DNA of 64,000 bases from Polytrichum commune (lineage: Eukaryota; Streptophyta; Polytrichopsida; Polytrichales; Polytrichaceae): the NCBI GenBank assembly GCA_950295325.1, contig OX485804.1, positions 58,642,429-58,706,428 of the forward strand, read 5' to 3'. Position 1 is the first letter of the stretch, and the number at the start of each line of letters is the position of its first letter. Made by a program: the position numbers and the translations under genes. The notes beneath the pieces are model-generated. The model saw nothing but the letters and a program-made list of their open reading frames with translations, made no database searches and was not told where the DNA came from. Positions 1-9,362 of the stretch are shown in pieces.

Positions 1-1284
1 CCTTCGTTTACTTCTTTGTGCAAAAAAAAAAAGCTCATCTAGAGTAATATGAGCAGCTAGCACCTACATATATCCTTTGTGGAAGTCATTAATGAAATTT
101 CAAGCACAAATGTCACATTCTAGTTCATTTTTCCAAGGATGTTTGAACCTATCCTCAAATACATTTCAATTTTAACATTGTTTATGAGCAAAACATGTAA
201 AGTTGGGAATGTATGTCCTCATAATTAACATTCACAAAATCAAATGTACCTTTCATTAGTATATAATGTGTAATTATTTCAAATAACATATTCACATGAT
301 AAAGATTGTATGTACTATAACCTTGTTATTAGTCTCCACGTACTAAGGATGACCTCATTATGACCACTAGATCACATGTTCGCTTTAGTGAGTTTAAACC
401 CTAAGCATCCACACAACCATATTCCACATCCTTTAATTAAAATGTTGTCATGACTAAAAACATTTGTATTTAAATTTACAAGCCATGAGGCCCCGCCATT
501 TGATGTATGTGCCAATCATTTATGGTTTGTGGTGCAACAAGTCCCAATTTATTGTTTTTATTTGAACTTGCTTTACCTATGTCAACTCACCCTAAACCCT
601 AAACCCTAAACCCTAATATATGTTGTTTAATGTATGTGGAGCGACCATTGACCAATAAAGTGTTTACTTGAATGGCTTCAAATGATGTTGAACTCATGGG
701 GGTGTAGGGATTCCATTTGTAATCATTATGCTTCTCGTGTTTACTTTAAATATCAACTTCCATATAAATATATTAATGTTTCATGATATATATCAAACAA
801 CCATTTTTTTTGTTTTTGACAAAAAAAACTATGACAAGTTGTCAATACATTTTGCCTAATTCCTTATTACAATCATTGACAATACATAAACTTGTGTAAT
901 TGAGTTAGTGTAATGCTACTTATTAGGGGATCTATGATAGGCTATAGCCTTGTCCTCCAACATTAACCAACATAGAAATTACAATATGTATTCATATTAT
1001 CAAACCATGTAAATGGTTATCATACTTATAATATTAAACCGTATAATTGCCTTTGAGCATTCCAATTAAGGACCATTCAATGCAATACATTGAAAATCGG
1101 AGTTGGGAAAGATGTTCAACTAAGATGACATAGTTGAATGTCAAATGAATTGTGTTCTTTATCTAAAGTCCCTAAACGGCTTAAGAGACAATAACTTCAA
1201 CTACCTTGAAAATTTGAAAAAACTGTGCAATACCTTAGGCTATGTACCTTTTTCAGAAAAAATTAAATGCCGATACAGTAATGC
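1..1284. other. AT-rich spacer
   Basis: No open frame of note, no RNA gene and no clear transposon end was seen. The stretch is AT-rich and holds only the short telomere-like run listed separately. Confidence 0.6.
590..616 (+). repeat. Interstitial telomere-like repeat
   Basis: Nearly four tandem CCCTAAA units, the Arabidopsis-type plant telomere repeat. The run is short and lies inside ordinary spacer, so it is interstitial and not a chromosome end. It supports a streptophyte origin. Confidence 0.85.
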
Positions 1285-1624
1285 GGTAAGGGTTTAGGGA
1301 TTAGGGTTGCCCCATAACCCTATTTGCGCGGGTGCCCTAATCCGATGGGCGCCCTAAAGCCGTGTTGTGGGGCCTTTTCCCGAGGAGAACAAAACCCGAA
1401 AGGTTGCCCTTTTCGGGTCTTTTTCTCCTTTCCGCGCCAAGTGCAACTCCGCGCCGCTCTTGGAAGCGCCGCCTCCACGAACCGACGCGTTCCTTCACAC
1501 TCTCTTCCTCCCTCCTTTCTCTTGCTAGAGCGTGTAAGCTCAGTTCCACATTCTGTTTTTGTAGTTTCGTGGCATAGATGTTATAGAATCATTTGAGATT
1601 ACTCTATTTGTTTTACCTTTCAGA
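1285..1624 (+). promoter_or_regulatory. Possible promoter/5' leader of the 7.9-17.4 kb locus
   Basis: The sequence changes abruptly from AT-rich spacer to a GC-rich block with telo-box-like GGTTTAGGGATTAGGG motifs and a pyrimidine-rich CTCTTCCTCCC stretch, as in plant 5' leaders. It is followed by the tandem-repeat leader that resumes after the 5-kb insertion and leads to the spliced coding exons. This is inference from position and composition. No TATA box is obvious, and the small open frames here overlap on both strands and look spurious. Confidence 0.3.
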
Positions 1625-2050
1625 GTATTGATAGTTTGTGGGTTTCAGAGTGTTGAGCGTTGTGAGATTCATAGTGTTGAGGGTTTAGGAGCTTCGGAGT
1701 GTTAATAGCTTGAAGGTTTCAGAGTTTATGGTGTTGAGGGTGAGAGATTCAGAGTCTTGAATGTTGAGGCTTTAGGAGCTTCAGAGTGTTAATAGCTTCA
1801 AGGTTTGAGAGTTTAGGGTGTTGAGGGTTGGAAACTCAGAGTGTTGAGTGTTGAGGATTTAGGAGCTTCAAAGTGTTAATAGCTTGAAGGTTTGAGAGTT
1901 TAGGGTGTTGAGGGTCGGAGATTCAGAGTGTTGAGTGTTGAGAAGTTTCAGAGTGTTAATAGCCTGAAGGTTTGAGAGTTTAGAGTGTTGAAGGTCAGAG
2001 ATTCAGAGTGTTGAGTGTTGAGGATTTAGGGGCTTCGGATTGTCATAGCT
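1625..2050 (+). repeat. ~86-bp tandem repeat in leader
   Basis: About four and a half diverged copies of an ~86-bp unit, each running through 'ttaggagcttcagagtgtt', 'aatagcttgaaggtttgag' and 'gagattcagagtgttgag'. The last copy is cut by the element starting at 2051. Related text (gagattcagagt, gatagctatagattcag) resumes after 7106, so the array was continuous before the insertion. Confidence 0.85.
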
Positions 2051-2508
2051 TGTGGGAACACGCGAACACCAAAATATCCGGATTGGCGGTTTTAAGTGCC
2101 TAATCCGGGTTGTCCGGATGACCCTAGTATCGTCCAGGGATTCTGTGAAGTGTAGGAGGTCTAAAACTCTCCGTACCTGCTTATTTTTTCTTCCTTAGCC
2201 AAATTTCCGGAAATCCTAATTTCCGGATATTTGGTCTTTGGGGACATTCTTAGCCTTTTTCCGGAGTGTACCTCTCCGGATGTTATTTCTAGGTCCTCTT
2301 TATAATACTTACCCACCCCTTTACGTCTACCCTCTAGAATAATTGGTTTCTTCCGGTGAAGACGTCCTTGATAAGGTTAGAATCCAGAAACTCCCTCACA
2401 ACCAATCCGGATTGATCAGGTCCGTCCTGGCAGGTCACGCAGAGAGATTTGGATTGTTTCTTGGAACCATAGTAGCCAGAGGAGTCCGGATTCCGACCGG
2501 AGATCTAA

Positions 2509-2990
2509 CTCGACGGGATGAGTAGGTGACCCGTGCCACTTTCCGGATTACCCCGTCCAAAGACTGTGAGACCTCTTCAGAAGGTCGGATGGCGTAAGTC
2601 CGGCACCTTCCGGATCTTGCCCAATCCTAACGATGGCTATCTCACATGGACGTTACCCAGGCATTCGGAACAATGAGGATCGCTTCCTACTGCACTCCGG
2701 AGGTGGCCTCCTATCCGGAATCCTTACTGATCCGGACCTCTCCTTCTCCGTCCGACGGATCTGTCCGGCTACCTCTACCTTGGATTCTACTCAATCTGAG
2801 CTAACTGGGCGATCCGTACCACTAATCCGGACAGGTCCGTCTAAGGACGGTGGGACCTCTTCAGAAGATCAGATTGGCGTAAGTCCGGATCCCTTCCGGA
2901 TCTCACCCAATCTTCCCAGCGGCTATCCCACCTAGACGTTACCCAACCTACCGGATTAGTGAGGTTTCCCTCCCACTACACTCAGAGAGG
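2509..2990 (-). repeat. Internal direct duplication in element copy 1
   Basis: Two diverged units of ~200 bp (about 2509-2710 and 2789-2990) share the order 'gaccTcttcagaag', 'gcgtaagtccgg', 'cttccggatc', 'cccaatc', 'gctatc', 'gacgttacccag'. The same pair occurs in copy 2 (about 56590-57090), so the duplication predates the spread of the element. It lies downstream of the minus-strand ORF, in the 3' noncoding part. Confidence 0.7.
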
Positions 2991-3436
2991 ATCTACAAGG
3001 CGATAACCGGATCTGATCCGGGTCTCCTCTCTCATGTCCTATCCGGAACTCCTATCCCTCATGCTCTTTCTTTCTCTTCCACTAACGATCTCCGGATCAT
3101 TCACACAAACATCAATCAAGAGAAGTCAAGGAGTGAGAAGCAAAGACATTTATTCGGAGTAGGAGTAATCACAATACAACAATGGAGAAGGAACCCTCCT
3201 CAAGCTCCTTATTCAGCCTTAAGTAGAGGCTCGAAAATCCCTAAACTGAGGGCGGCGGCCCAAGCGGCCGCCGCTTAAGAAAACCCTAACTACCCCCGGT
3301 CTCCCGGATTTCCCGGATCCAGATCCGGGTTTTCCGCTGACACTACCAAAGGAAAATTTTATTAATCGTCTTCAAAAACTCCTAAGTCCTACCTGCCTAC
3401 CTCCATTCTGCCTAACTAATCTAGCTACTCCCCTAA

Positions 3437-4603
3437 CTAAGAAGACCGGTGCTTCTTCGGAGCCGATCCCTCCTTTGAGTGACTCCCTAACCCGCTGACG
3501 GCGGATGAGCCCCCTGCCGGCGACGCCTTCTGCAGCCGCGTGAGCATCCTCCTCATGTTCGGAGACGGAGCAACCTCGTCCTCCGAATCCGCTGCCCTCT
3601 CGGTCCGTGGGGTAGCGGTCCCTGGTGTCCCGGAGACTGTCCCTAGGGTTCCGGAAGCTGTCCCCATCCGGATGCTTCGGACTGGAGAAGGATCGCTTCC
3701 GGTGCCCTGCTCCGGATTCCGTCCGCCCGAGAGTGAAGCCGTCCGCGGATCCCTGTTGGAGGCCGCCCTCGAGTGTGGCGGAGGAAATGGACTCACCACT
3801 TGGCAGTCCCGTGGAGACGATGGCGAGGCGTGGGTCATAGGGGCCTTGCCCCTACTCGGAGTGGCCTCCCAATCGGAAGTCTGGTGCCGGATCGGCGTCC
3901 TAGCCCTATCCGGAGTCCGGGACCTATCCGAGTTTCGCGGAACAGGGGACTGGCCCCTTCCGGATCGGACCGACCCGGTGCTCTTCCGCCTCACCTGGGG
4001 AGAACGGACCCTTTCCGGAGCCCCTCCGGAACTACCAGGCCGAGAGCCGCCTCCTTGCTGGCTGGGTCCTGCAGAGGCCGGCGGATTCTGAACCAGGGCT
4101 AATTCACCAACCACCTCGTAGAGGGTTCCGGTTGGTGACCCTGGCGGACCCGGATAGAGCACCCTCCGCGGTGTTCCGCTTGGCGGGACCACCCTCTGGA
4201 TTTCCGCCAGGAGATCCTTCATCGTTCGTGAATACTTCACGAGGATGGGGAGGGTCTGCCTGGCGGAAGTGGGATCTCCGGACTCCATCATCCGGTCGTA
4301 GAGATGTGCCTTGTTAACGATCTCCGCCGGATGACCCACCAGTTCCCGGATCCGGCTAAAGAGCACTGCCTGCTCCGCATGGTACTTCCGGATCTCCTCG
4401 CTCTTCTGACTCAGCTCCTGAGTCATGGCCGCTACTTGGGCGGTGAGGTGGGCGTTCTCCGTCTTGGCCTGCTCCAGCTCCTTCCGATCCGCCCTCTTTG
4501 CCAATTCCCGGAGAATGTTTCCGGGTCCGCAGTCGTCTAGAGCATGGTTCGCCCCCTTGACGATGTGCTCCAGTCGGTAATACTGGGTCTTGAGGTCCTC
4601 CAT
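3437..4603 (-). CDS. Element-encoded protein, C-terminal part (coiled coil plus RS/RTP-rich tail)
   Basis: Open frame of 388 codons starting at an internal Met; the reading frame is open upstream to 4653, where the solo LTR begins. The N-terminal ~130 residues are rich in heptad-like Leu/Ala/Glu (ELEQAKTENAHLTAQVAAM), suggesting a coiled coil. From about residue 190 the chain is disordered and basic, with SRTPDRARTPIR-type Ser-Arg-Thr-Pro repeats, an organisation typical of nucleic-acid-binding gag-like tails. Excising 4654-5593 plus one GGATA joins this frame, without a stop or shift, to 5594-6454, giving one protein of about 690 residues. A homologous fragment is encoded at 57625-58452. The function is unknown. 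Confidence 0.7.
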   Translation of the reverse strand: MEDLKTQYYRLEHIVKGANHALDDCGPGNILRELAKRADRKELEQAKTENAHLTAQVAAMTQELSQKSEEIRKYHAEQAVLFSRIRELVGHPAEIVNKAHLYDRMMESGDPTSARQTLPILVKYSRTMKDLLAEIQRVVPPSGTPRRVLYPGPPGSPTGTLYEVVGELALVQNPPASAGPSQQGGGSRPGSSGGAPERVRSPQVRRKSTGSVRSGRGQSPVPRNSDRSRTPDRARTPIRHQTSDWEATPSRGKAPMTHASPSSPRDCQVVSPFPPPHSRAASNRDPRTASLSGGRNPEQGTGSDPSPVRSIRMGTASGTLGTVSGTPGTATPRTERAADSEDEVAPSPNMRRMLTRLQKASPAGGSSAVSGLGSHSKEGSAPKKHRSS

Positions 4604-4653
4604 CCCCTCCTGGAACCGCTTGAATGGATTCTCCGGAAAGTCCCAAGCGGATA

Positions 4654-5593
4654 TGTCGCGACCCTTGCTAGTTTTTCTCCACTTAGCTCAATCGCTTTCC
4701 AACTCTAGCAAGTGTCCCGAGCGCTAACCTGCACATCCCACGCACATGCATGGTTAGCTCCCAAAACCGCGGACCTTCAATCCCATATTTGGTCACCAAA
4801 CCCTCCTACAAATGCATTCGGGACTCTTTCCCCTTAGTAGGTAACCCATCGCTAAGGTGGACTTCCATCCATGGAAGTCCACTCCCTACTTGGTCATAGT
4901 GTTGCTAGGACAACACTACAACCACCCGGAGCACATTGCCAAGTATGCTCCGGGGGGGTCGGTCGGCAAAGCCGCCTCACCCATATAAGCCTCTAGGACT
5001 TTTGGCGGGGCCCCTCCCCCACCGTCAACATCCCTTTTGTCTCTCTACCAAGAGTTGGGGCCAAGTAGACATTTTCCCTTAGCCGCTGGGTCTAGAAGCC
5101 TCCCTGCAGCTTCAGACCTTCATAACTTCCACGTGCGGTCTCTGAATCTAACAACCAACCACTCTATCGTCATCTACATTTCACGTAGATCCCTATGGAC
5201 ACCTCACTTGCCCTATTCGGGCAAGTATTGAGGAAGTTATGCCTGTTTAAACCTTTGCAGTCCCGGGAGCCACTCCCAGGCCCCTGCTGTTCCAGGGCGC
5301 TGTCCCGGGACAGCATCCCACTCAAAGTGCCATATCTCCTAGCTCACACCTCAGATTGAGGTGTTCTTTAGCATTCTAGAATCGGGACGCCATAAGCTAC
5401 TCATAGCTTATGGCTTTACCCTCATGACTCCTAGTCTTTGTGGGTGGGAGGCGTTCTAAACGCCCGGGGCCCTCACCCACATTAGGATCACTTGGTCCCT
5501 CTCACCAATGGCGTCACAAGTCCCGGGTGTCACTCCGGGGTCCCCCTTGTGCCCATGGTGTTGCGGGCACTCCTCATGGAGAGGTGCGCGACA
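4654..5593 (+). mobile_element. Solo LTR nested in element copy 1 (TSD GGATA)
   Basis: A 940-bp insertion beginning TGTCGCGACC and ending GTGCGCGACA: TG...CA ends with a 7-bp inverted repeat (TGTCGCG/CGCGACA). An exact 5-bp duplication GGATA lies at 4649-4653 and 5594-5598. It has no coding capacity, and a TATA-like CCATATAAGCC at about 4981 suggests plus-strand orientation. These are textbook solo-LTR features. It interrupts the long minus-strand ORF of the host element and is unusually rich in perfect short hairpins. Confidence 0.9.
4857..5413. repeat. Cluster of perfect short hairpins inside the solo LTR
   Basis: Perfect inverted repeats were read at 4857-4882 (12-bp arms, CC centre), 4925-4954 (CCCGGAGCA/TGCTCCGGG), 5206-5226 (ACTTGCCC/GGGCAAGT), 5299-5314 (GCTGTCCCGGGACAGC), 5346-5364 (ACACCTCA/TGAGGTGT) and 5390-5413 (CCATAAGCTA/TAGCTTATGG). 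Transcribed RNA would fold into a series of stems. Confidence 0.8.
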
Positions 5594-6454
5594 GGATAGG
5601 TCCACATTTCGCCATGGGGTCTCCCGGCTGGGTCCGGCTTCCGGATGTTGGTGAGGGGGAGGGGGAGAGAGTGGCCTCGAGACGGTTGGCGGCGGGCTTC
5701 CGGGTGACGAGGGAGGTGCTTCCGGAAGAATAGGGTCGCTGGAGGTCTCCGTCTCGACGTCTCCGGCTTCCGGAAGCAGCTTGTAGGTGACCTCATCCGC
5801 CGCTATTGTGAGCAGGTCCTCCTCCTCTGCCGTGATGCAGTCGAAATGCTGGTAGAGGTGCAAAATGAAGGGGGAGAGGAAGGAGGGTTTCCGGCCAATA
5901 TGGGGGAGGGCCCGCCCCACTATCTCCTGGATAATCAGCCCCCAGTTCACCGGCCGGACTCCGGACATGGCACCGAACAACGTGTTAGCCATGGTAAGGC
6001 TGATCCGCTTCGGCTTGTCCGGGTTAAGGATAGGCAGGAGGAATTCCAACACCCTCCTTTCCCTTAGGTTCCGGTAGTTCCCGGGGTGGAAGCCGTCCTT
6101 CGGATCCGCCTCCCCTCTAAATTTTCTGGCGAACAAGCCGTCGCGGCGGCCAGCCCATCCTTCTGTAATCCCCCGAGGAAACCCGTAGACCATGTTCCAA
6201 ATATCCGGAGTCCAGTGTTCCGGATCTCTCCTCTTTGTCCCTAACCACTGATTTCCTCTCTCAAACTTAAACTCTCGGAGAGTATCTTCGGCTCGGAGGT
6301 TCCAGGGTTTGGCTAGCAACCCTGCGCAGCCCATAACCCGGAGATCCTCCGCGAGCTCCTGTAGCTCCCTATCCTCCCTCGGAATTGCAGGGATGAGGGC
6401 TTTGAGCGGAACCGGGATAGGTTCCCTCTGATCCTCTTCCCGGGCTTCCGGCAT
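5456..6454 (-). CDS. Element-encoded protein, N-terminal part
   Basis: Starts at a genuine ATG (6454, MPEAREEDQREP) about 190 nt downstream of a minus-strand TATA-like box. Codons 1-287 (6454-5594) belong to the element; the remaining C-terminal residues are read from the nested solo LTR. Residues ~20-220 form a compact domain (WTPDIWNMVYGFPRG, RRVLEFLLPILNPDKPKRIS, GVRPVNWGLIIQEIVGRALPHIG). Its pattern recalls the 'putative plant transposon protein' domain of plant LTR elements, but this is resemblance only. The following stretch is Pro/Ser-rich. No protease, RT or transposase motif is present, so the element is probably non-autonomous. Confidence 0.7.
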   Translation of the reverse strand: MPEAREEDQREPIPVPLKALIPAIPREDRELQELAEDLRVMGCAGLLAKPWNLRAEDTLREFKFERGNQWLGTKRRDPEHWTPDIWNMVYGFPRGITEGWAGRRDGLFARKFRGEADPKDGFHPGNYRNLRERRVLEFLLPILNPDKPKRISLTMANTLFGAMSGVRPVNWGLIIQEIVGRALPHIGRKPSFLSPFILHLYQHFDCITAEEEDLLTIAADEVTYKLLPEAGDVETETSSDPILPEAPPSSPGSPPPTVSRPLSPPPPHQHPEAGPSRETPWRNVDLSCRAPLHEECPQHHGHKGDPGVTPGTCDAIGERDQVILMWVRAPGV

Positions 6455-6670
6455 TTTCCTCTTCTTTCAATTCCCGGCTCAATCCTCTCTTCCGGATTCC
6501 TTCCCTTCCGTCTAATTGCCACAGAGTCCCGGCAAGCCCATTGCCGGTGACTGAAAAGTGCAGAGTCCCAGCAATCCCACTGCTGGCGGCTCGAAAGAAT
6601 TAACACCTCACCACTCGTTCTCTCAACAGGTTGCCTTTTTCAGAAAAAAATGGGAGGGAGAAGGAAGGGA

Positions 6671-6683
6671 CCCTTAAATATCC
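6671..6683 (-). promoter_or_regulatory. Minus-strand TATA-like box of the element
   Basis: On the minus strand this reads GGATATTTAAGGG, about 220 nt upstream of the ATG at 6454, in a purine-rich context. Upstream (6718-6800) are several CCAACGGTT/AACCGTTGG-type repeats that could be enhancer-like. This is inference from motif and position only. Confidence 0.4.
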
Positions 6684-7101
6684 TTCCTCCCCCTTCCTTC
6701 CCCTGTTACCGTTTGGTTTAACGGAAAACGGTTACCAACTGTTTTCCGGCGGTTCTCACCAACGGTTTTACTAACATTTTTACCAACGGCTCTCTTTTCC
6801 CCCAACCGTCATAAGGCCCGTTATAACCGCCACTTCCGGGCCGTTGGGTAATCTTGGCGCGTCCGTTACTTGGTCCGGACCAATGGTTTGGACCATGATT
6901 ACATGGTCCGCCCATCCTATTTGACGGACCGGTCATAGTACTTATTTAGAGTCGTTTTACCGCACAAGGCGGGGTTAGAACACTCTATTTCCTAGTACCA
7001 ATAATTTTGTCCTAATAGACCCTATTATCCTCAGATAATCAAGGTAAAATACGGAAATTGAATCCGTATTTCCGTCTTTCCGTCGAATTTGGACTCCCAC
7101 A

Positions 7102-7388
7102 TAGCTAGAAGGAATTAGCAACAGAGTGGAGAGGGTTCTGAGTATGTGAGATTCAGAGTTTGGAGACCTTATGATGTTAAGAGTCTTGATAGCTATAGAT
7201 TCAGAATGTTGTGAGATTGAATGTGTATTTCAAAGAGTTTGTACAGCGCTCTAAGATTCATCAGAATCTTCAGTGCTTCTGGAATTAGAACACAACTACG
7301 TCTCAGATTCAAATTGCAACAGTAGATTGCAATAAAAACTTCTTATAAAGTTTGCAAGAACAACTTCTTGTAAAGCTTGCAAGAACAG
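7102..7388 (+). other. Leader exon resumed after the insertion
   Basis: The tandem-repeat-like leader continues (gagattcagagtttggag, gatagctatagattcag) and ends at GCAAGAACAG followed by GTAATTTCC, a good 5' splice site at 7389. The matching 3' site CTCTTGCAG at 7850-7858 is directly followed by ATG. The stretch is probably a noncoding 5' exon. Confidence 0.45.
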
Positions 7389-7589
7389 GTAATTTCCTTC
7401 GTGCATAAATATATTTTTCTTATGATTATCATAAGCATTGCATACTATCTTATTATAATATAAGAATTATTTAATAAACATTTATAATAAGCAGTGTATC
7501 ATTAGCGATCAAAAATTGAAAGAACAATAATTACTTGAAAATACATATAATATACAACTAATTTTTGTTGTTTGAATGTACGGAAACTG

Positions 7590-7707
7590 GTTGGGGTCGA
7601 GCGACCCAAACCCAAAACCTGGTTTGGGTCGAGCGACCCAATCCCAAAACATGGTTTGGGTCGAGCGACCGAAACCGAATACCTAGTTTGGGTCGAGCGA
7701 CCCAAAC
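7590..7707. repeat. Four 22-bp palindromes in intron 1
   Basis: Four copies at 7590-7611, 7622-7643, 7654-7675 and 7686-7707, with starts exactly 32 bp apart. Each is GTTTGGGTCG, then AG, then CGACCCAAAC, with at most one mismatch. They lie within the presumed intron 7389-7858. A fifth, degenerate copy is at 7812-7833. Confidence 0.95.
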
Positions 7708-7811
7708 CCAAGATACCAACTAATTCAAAATTCGTATTAAACGATCAAGCTAATTCCAAACCCCATATATTATTGACATTTATTAGACATAAGCATTTAA
7801 AATTTTTAATA

Positions 7812-7833
7812 GTTTGAGTCGCCCGATCGAAAC
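7812..7833. repeat. Degenerate 22-bp palindrome
   Basis: GTTTGAGTCG, CC, CGATCGAAAC: the same 22-bp length and ends as the intact family, with three arm differences. It lies 25 bp upstream of the 3' splice site at 7858. Confidence 0.7.
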
Positions 7834-7858
7834 TAATTGTGGTATGACTCTCTTGCAG

Positions 7859-8770
7859 ATGGCCCCAAAAAAGAGACCTGGAGAAAGATGGTTTATGCTG
7901 GCACCAGATGTGGTATGGCAGGAACACGAAACTCCTGAAGATGAGTCTTACGTGCCTAAGGACGGGCTCGTCATTGCGTGGTCCCTCCAAGTTGTTAAGG
8001 CATCGCAGTTCAAAATCCTCTTTGTGGTCAAAGTTGGGACAGTGGATCAAAACACATGGGCAACTCTGTCGGGGTGGGAGGTGGCGTCAATCCAGGCTCT
8101 AGGTGACTATGTCGACGTCATTCTCGAGAATTCTGCAATGCAGACTGCACATATGTTCATGCATCAATTCTCCGAGCCGTTTGATCCCTTGTATGTTAAG
8201 GACTCTTGCGTTGAGCCAGACGTTATTAAACCCGAGTCTATCTTCATAGATGCAAGCATTTCAAACACGAAGGTGGCAACCAGGTTTACGAAGCTCAAAC
8301 ACACAATCAATGCCTTAAACAAGGCTCAACAGAGCAAGTCCAAATCACAACAACCGGTGAGGAGGAAGGCCACAACCGAAGAAGGCGCAGGCTCGTCGAG
8401 ACCTCAAGCAGTGAGGAAGCCGCGGGCTGTTCCAACTGACTCACGAAGAACTACGCCTACTGCAACACCGGCTGATAGTGAGACACCGACGCCCTCAAAG
8501 AACCGACAGACAACGCCTTCAAAAAGGGCTCGAGAATCATTATCAGTTATGACTAATGAGCCAGTTTCCCCGGAGCTGCGCATGCCAAAGCCTGGGCATG
8601 AGGTTGATGCAACTGAAATCCAAAAGATCGTGAACAATTTCACGACCAAGTGCTTTCATTGTTTCTTCACGGGTAGGGATTTCAAGTTTGACGTCAATAT
8701 TGCTCAGTGTCACTTAAACCGCCTGAAAAGTGTGTTCGGGCAAAGGAAGATGCCTATGTTGATTGGATAA
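7859..8770 (+). CDS. Exon 2 first part: N-terminus of ParB/HAD composite protein
   Basis: ATG at 7859 directly follows a strong 3' splice site (CTCTTGCAG) and opens MAPKKRPGERWFMLAPDVVW. The first ~150 residues look globular and match no family I recognise. Residues ~155-260 are disordered, basic and Thr/Pro-rich (TTPTATPADSETPTPSKNRQTTPSKR), a nuclear-protein-like linker. Near 8700-8710 the meaningful frame changes: the downstream frame (8707 on) carries the continuing conserved text, so a one-base indel is likely and the tail to the stop at 8770 is probably an artefact. GC content is well above the flanking spacer. Confidence 0.6.
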   Translation: MAPKKRPGERWFMLAPDVVWQEHETPEDESYVPKDGLVIAWSLQVVKASQFKILFVVKVGTVDQNTWATLSGWEVASIQALGDYVDVILENSAMQTAHMFMHQFSEPFDPLYVKDSCVEPDVIKPESIFIDASISNTKVATRFTKLKHTINALNKAQQSKSKSQQPVRRKATTEEGAGSSRPQAVRKPRAVPTDSRRTTPTATPADSETPTPSKNRQTTPSKRARESLSVMTNEPVSPELRMPKPGHEVDATEIQKIVNNFTTKCFHCFFTGRDFKFDVNIAQCHLNRLKSVFGQRKMPMLIG

Positions 8771-9186
8771 TCGCCCAGATAGTGAGCGAGCAATTCAAAG
8801 ACGATAGGCAAACTATCGTAGTCATGCCCCAGGGGCACAAACGAATGCCCACCCCAGATATGTGGCAGTCAATTGAGAAAGGCGATTTTTGGCTAATTGA
8901 CGATCAGCACAGCGTGGAAGCATCAAAGAAAATCCAAGTTATGACCAAGTGAGATGATCCCAATCACCAGAAAGAGAAGTTGAAGGTGTGGAAGGCCTTG
9001 GTGGTGTGGTCCGATGACGAAACCAGACTCAGCGACATTTCCCGCTACTTCAATATGGGGAACAAGAAACGGGCATACCAAGCTTCTTGGATTCGCAACA
9101 TAATGGTGTCACGCGAGGTGTGGGAGTTCTACGGCAGGCCTCCGAAGGAGAGGGAGAATGCGAAGGACAAAAATCCAAAGTGGGAG
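8707..9186 (+). CDS. Exon 2 second part: ParB/DGQH-like module (frameshifted, TGA at 8950)
   Basis: Read in the shifted frame after ~8705. It contains MWQSIEKGDFWLIDDQHSVEASKKI, which has the layout of a ParB-type DG(Q/N)H-R-x-A-x-K box, with D-D-Q-H-S-V-E-A-S-K here. It is followed by WKALVVWSDDETRLSDISRYFN. An in-frame TGA (8950-8952) separates the two stretches, and the same frame continues to a phase-0 donor at 9186/9187 (GGGAG|GTGAGT). The frameshift and stop suggest a decayed copy or assembly errors. The ParB likeness is by motif only; the biochemical role in plants is not known to me. Confidence 0.5.
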
Positions 9187-9195
9187 GTGAGTATG

Positions 9196-9256
9196 GTTTG
9201 GGTCGATCGACCCAAACTCTTGTTTTGTTTCATAGTTTGGGTCGATCGACCCAAAC
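9196..9256. repeat. Two 22-bp palindromes in intron 2
   Basis: Perfect copies at 9196-9217 and 9235-9256, both with AT centres, making them exact 22-bp palindromes. The first starts only 9 bases after the donor GT at 9187. The intron is 9187-9362 and also carries an (AT)n run at about 9310-9332. Confidence 0.95.
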
Positions 9257-9362
9257 TCTTATAGAAGGTTAATATTCACAATTTCCACATAAGCGTATGT
9301 CCAACCAACATGTATATATATATATATATATATCTAACATGCGTTTCCATGTTTATGTGCAG

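Larger units (their letters stand above)
2051..7101 (-). mobile_element. TCCGGA-rich element copy 1 (TG...CA ends, TSD TAGCT)
   Basis: The left end reads TGTGGGAACAC and the right end GGACTCCCACA, giving a 7-bp terminal inverted repeat (TGTGGGA/TCCCACA). The flanks carry an identical 5-bp duplication TAGCT (2046-2050 and 7102-7106). Without the nested solo LTR and its duplication it is about 4.1 kb. It encodes one minus-strand protein of about 690 codons and has a minus-strand TATA-like box near 6676. TG...CA ends and a 5-bp TSD are LTR-retrotransposon features, but no second LTR copy is seen. It is therefore either a giant solo LTR carrying an ORF or a non-autonomous element with short inverted ends. 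A truncated copy lies at 56131-58452. Confidence 0.85.

Noticed and set aside
590-616. Chromosome end
   Set aside because: Only about four telomere units, embedded in ordinary spacer.
3540-4646. Plus-strand frames of 70-183 codons opposite the element ORF
   Set aside because: Antisense shadows kept open by high GC and the CCGGA-rich composition; the minus frame has coiled-coil and RS-type structure and is conserved between the two copies.
7590-7707. Regular palindrome array as a CRISPR
   Set aside because: Spacers are only ~10 bp and similar to each other, copies recur singly in other introns, and the context is a eukaryotic spliced gene.
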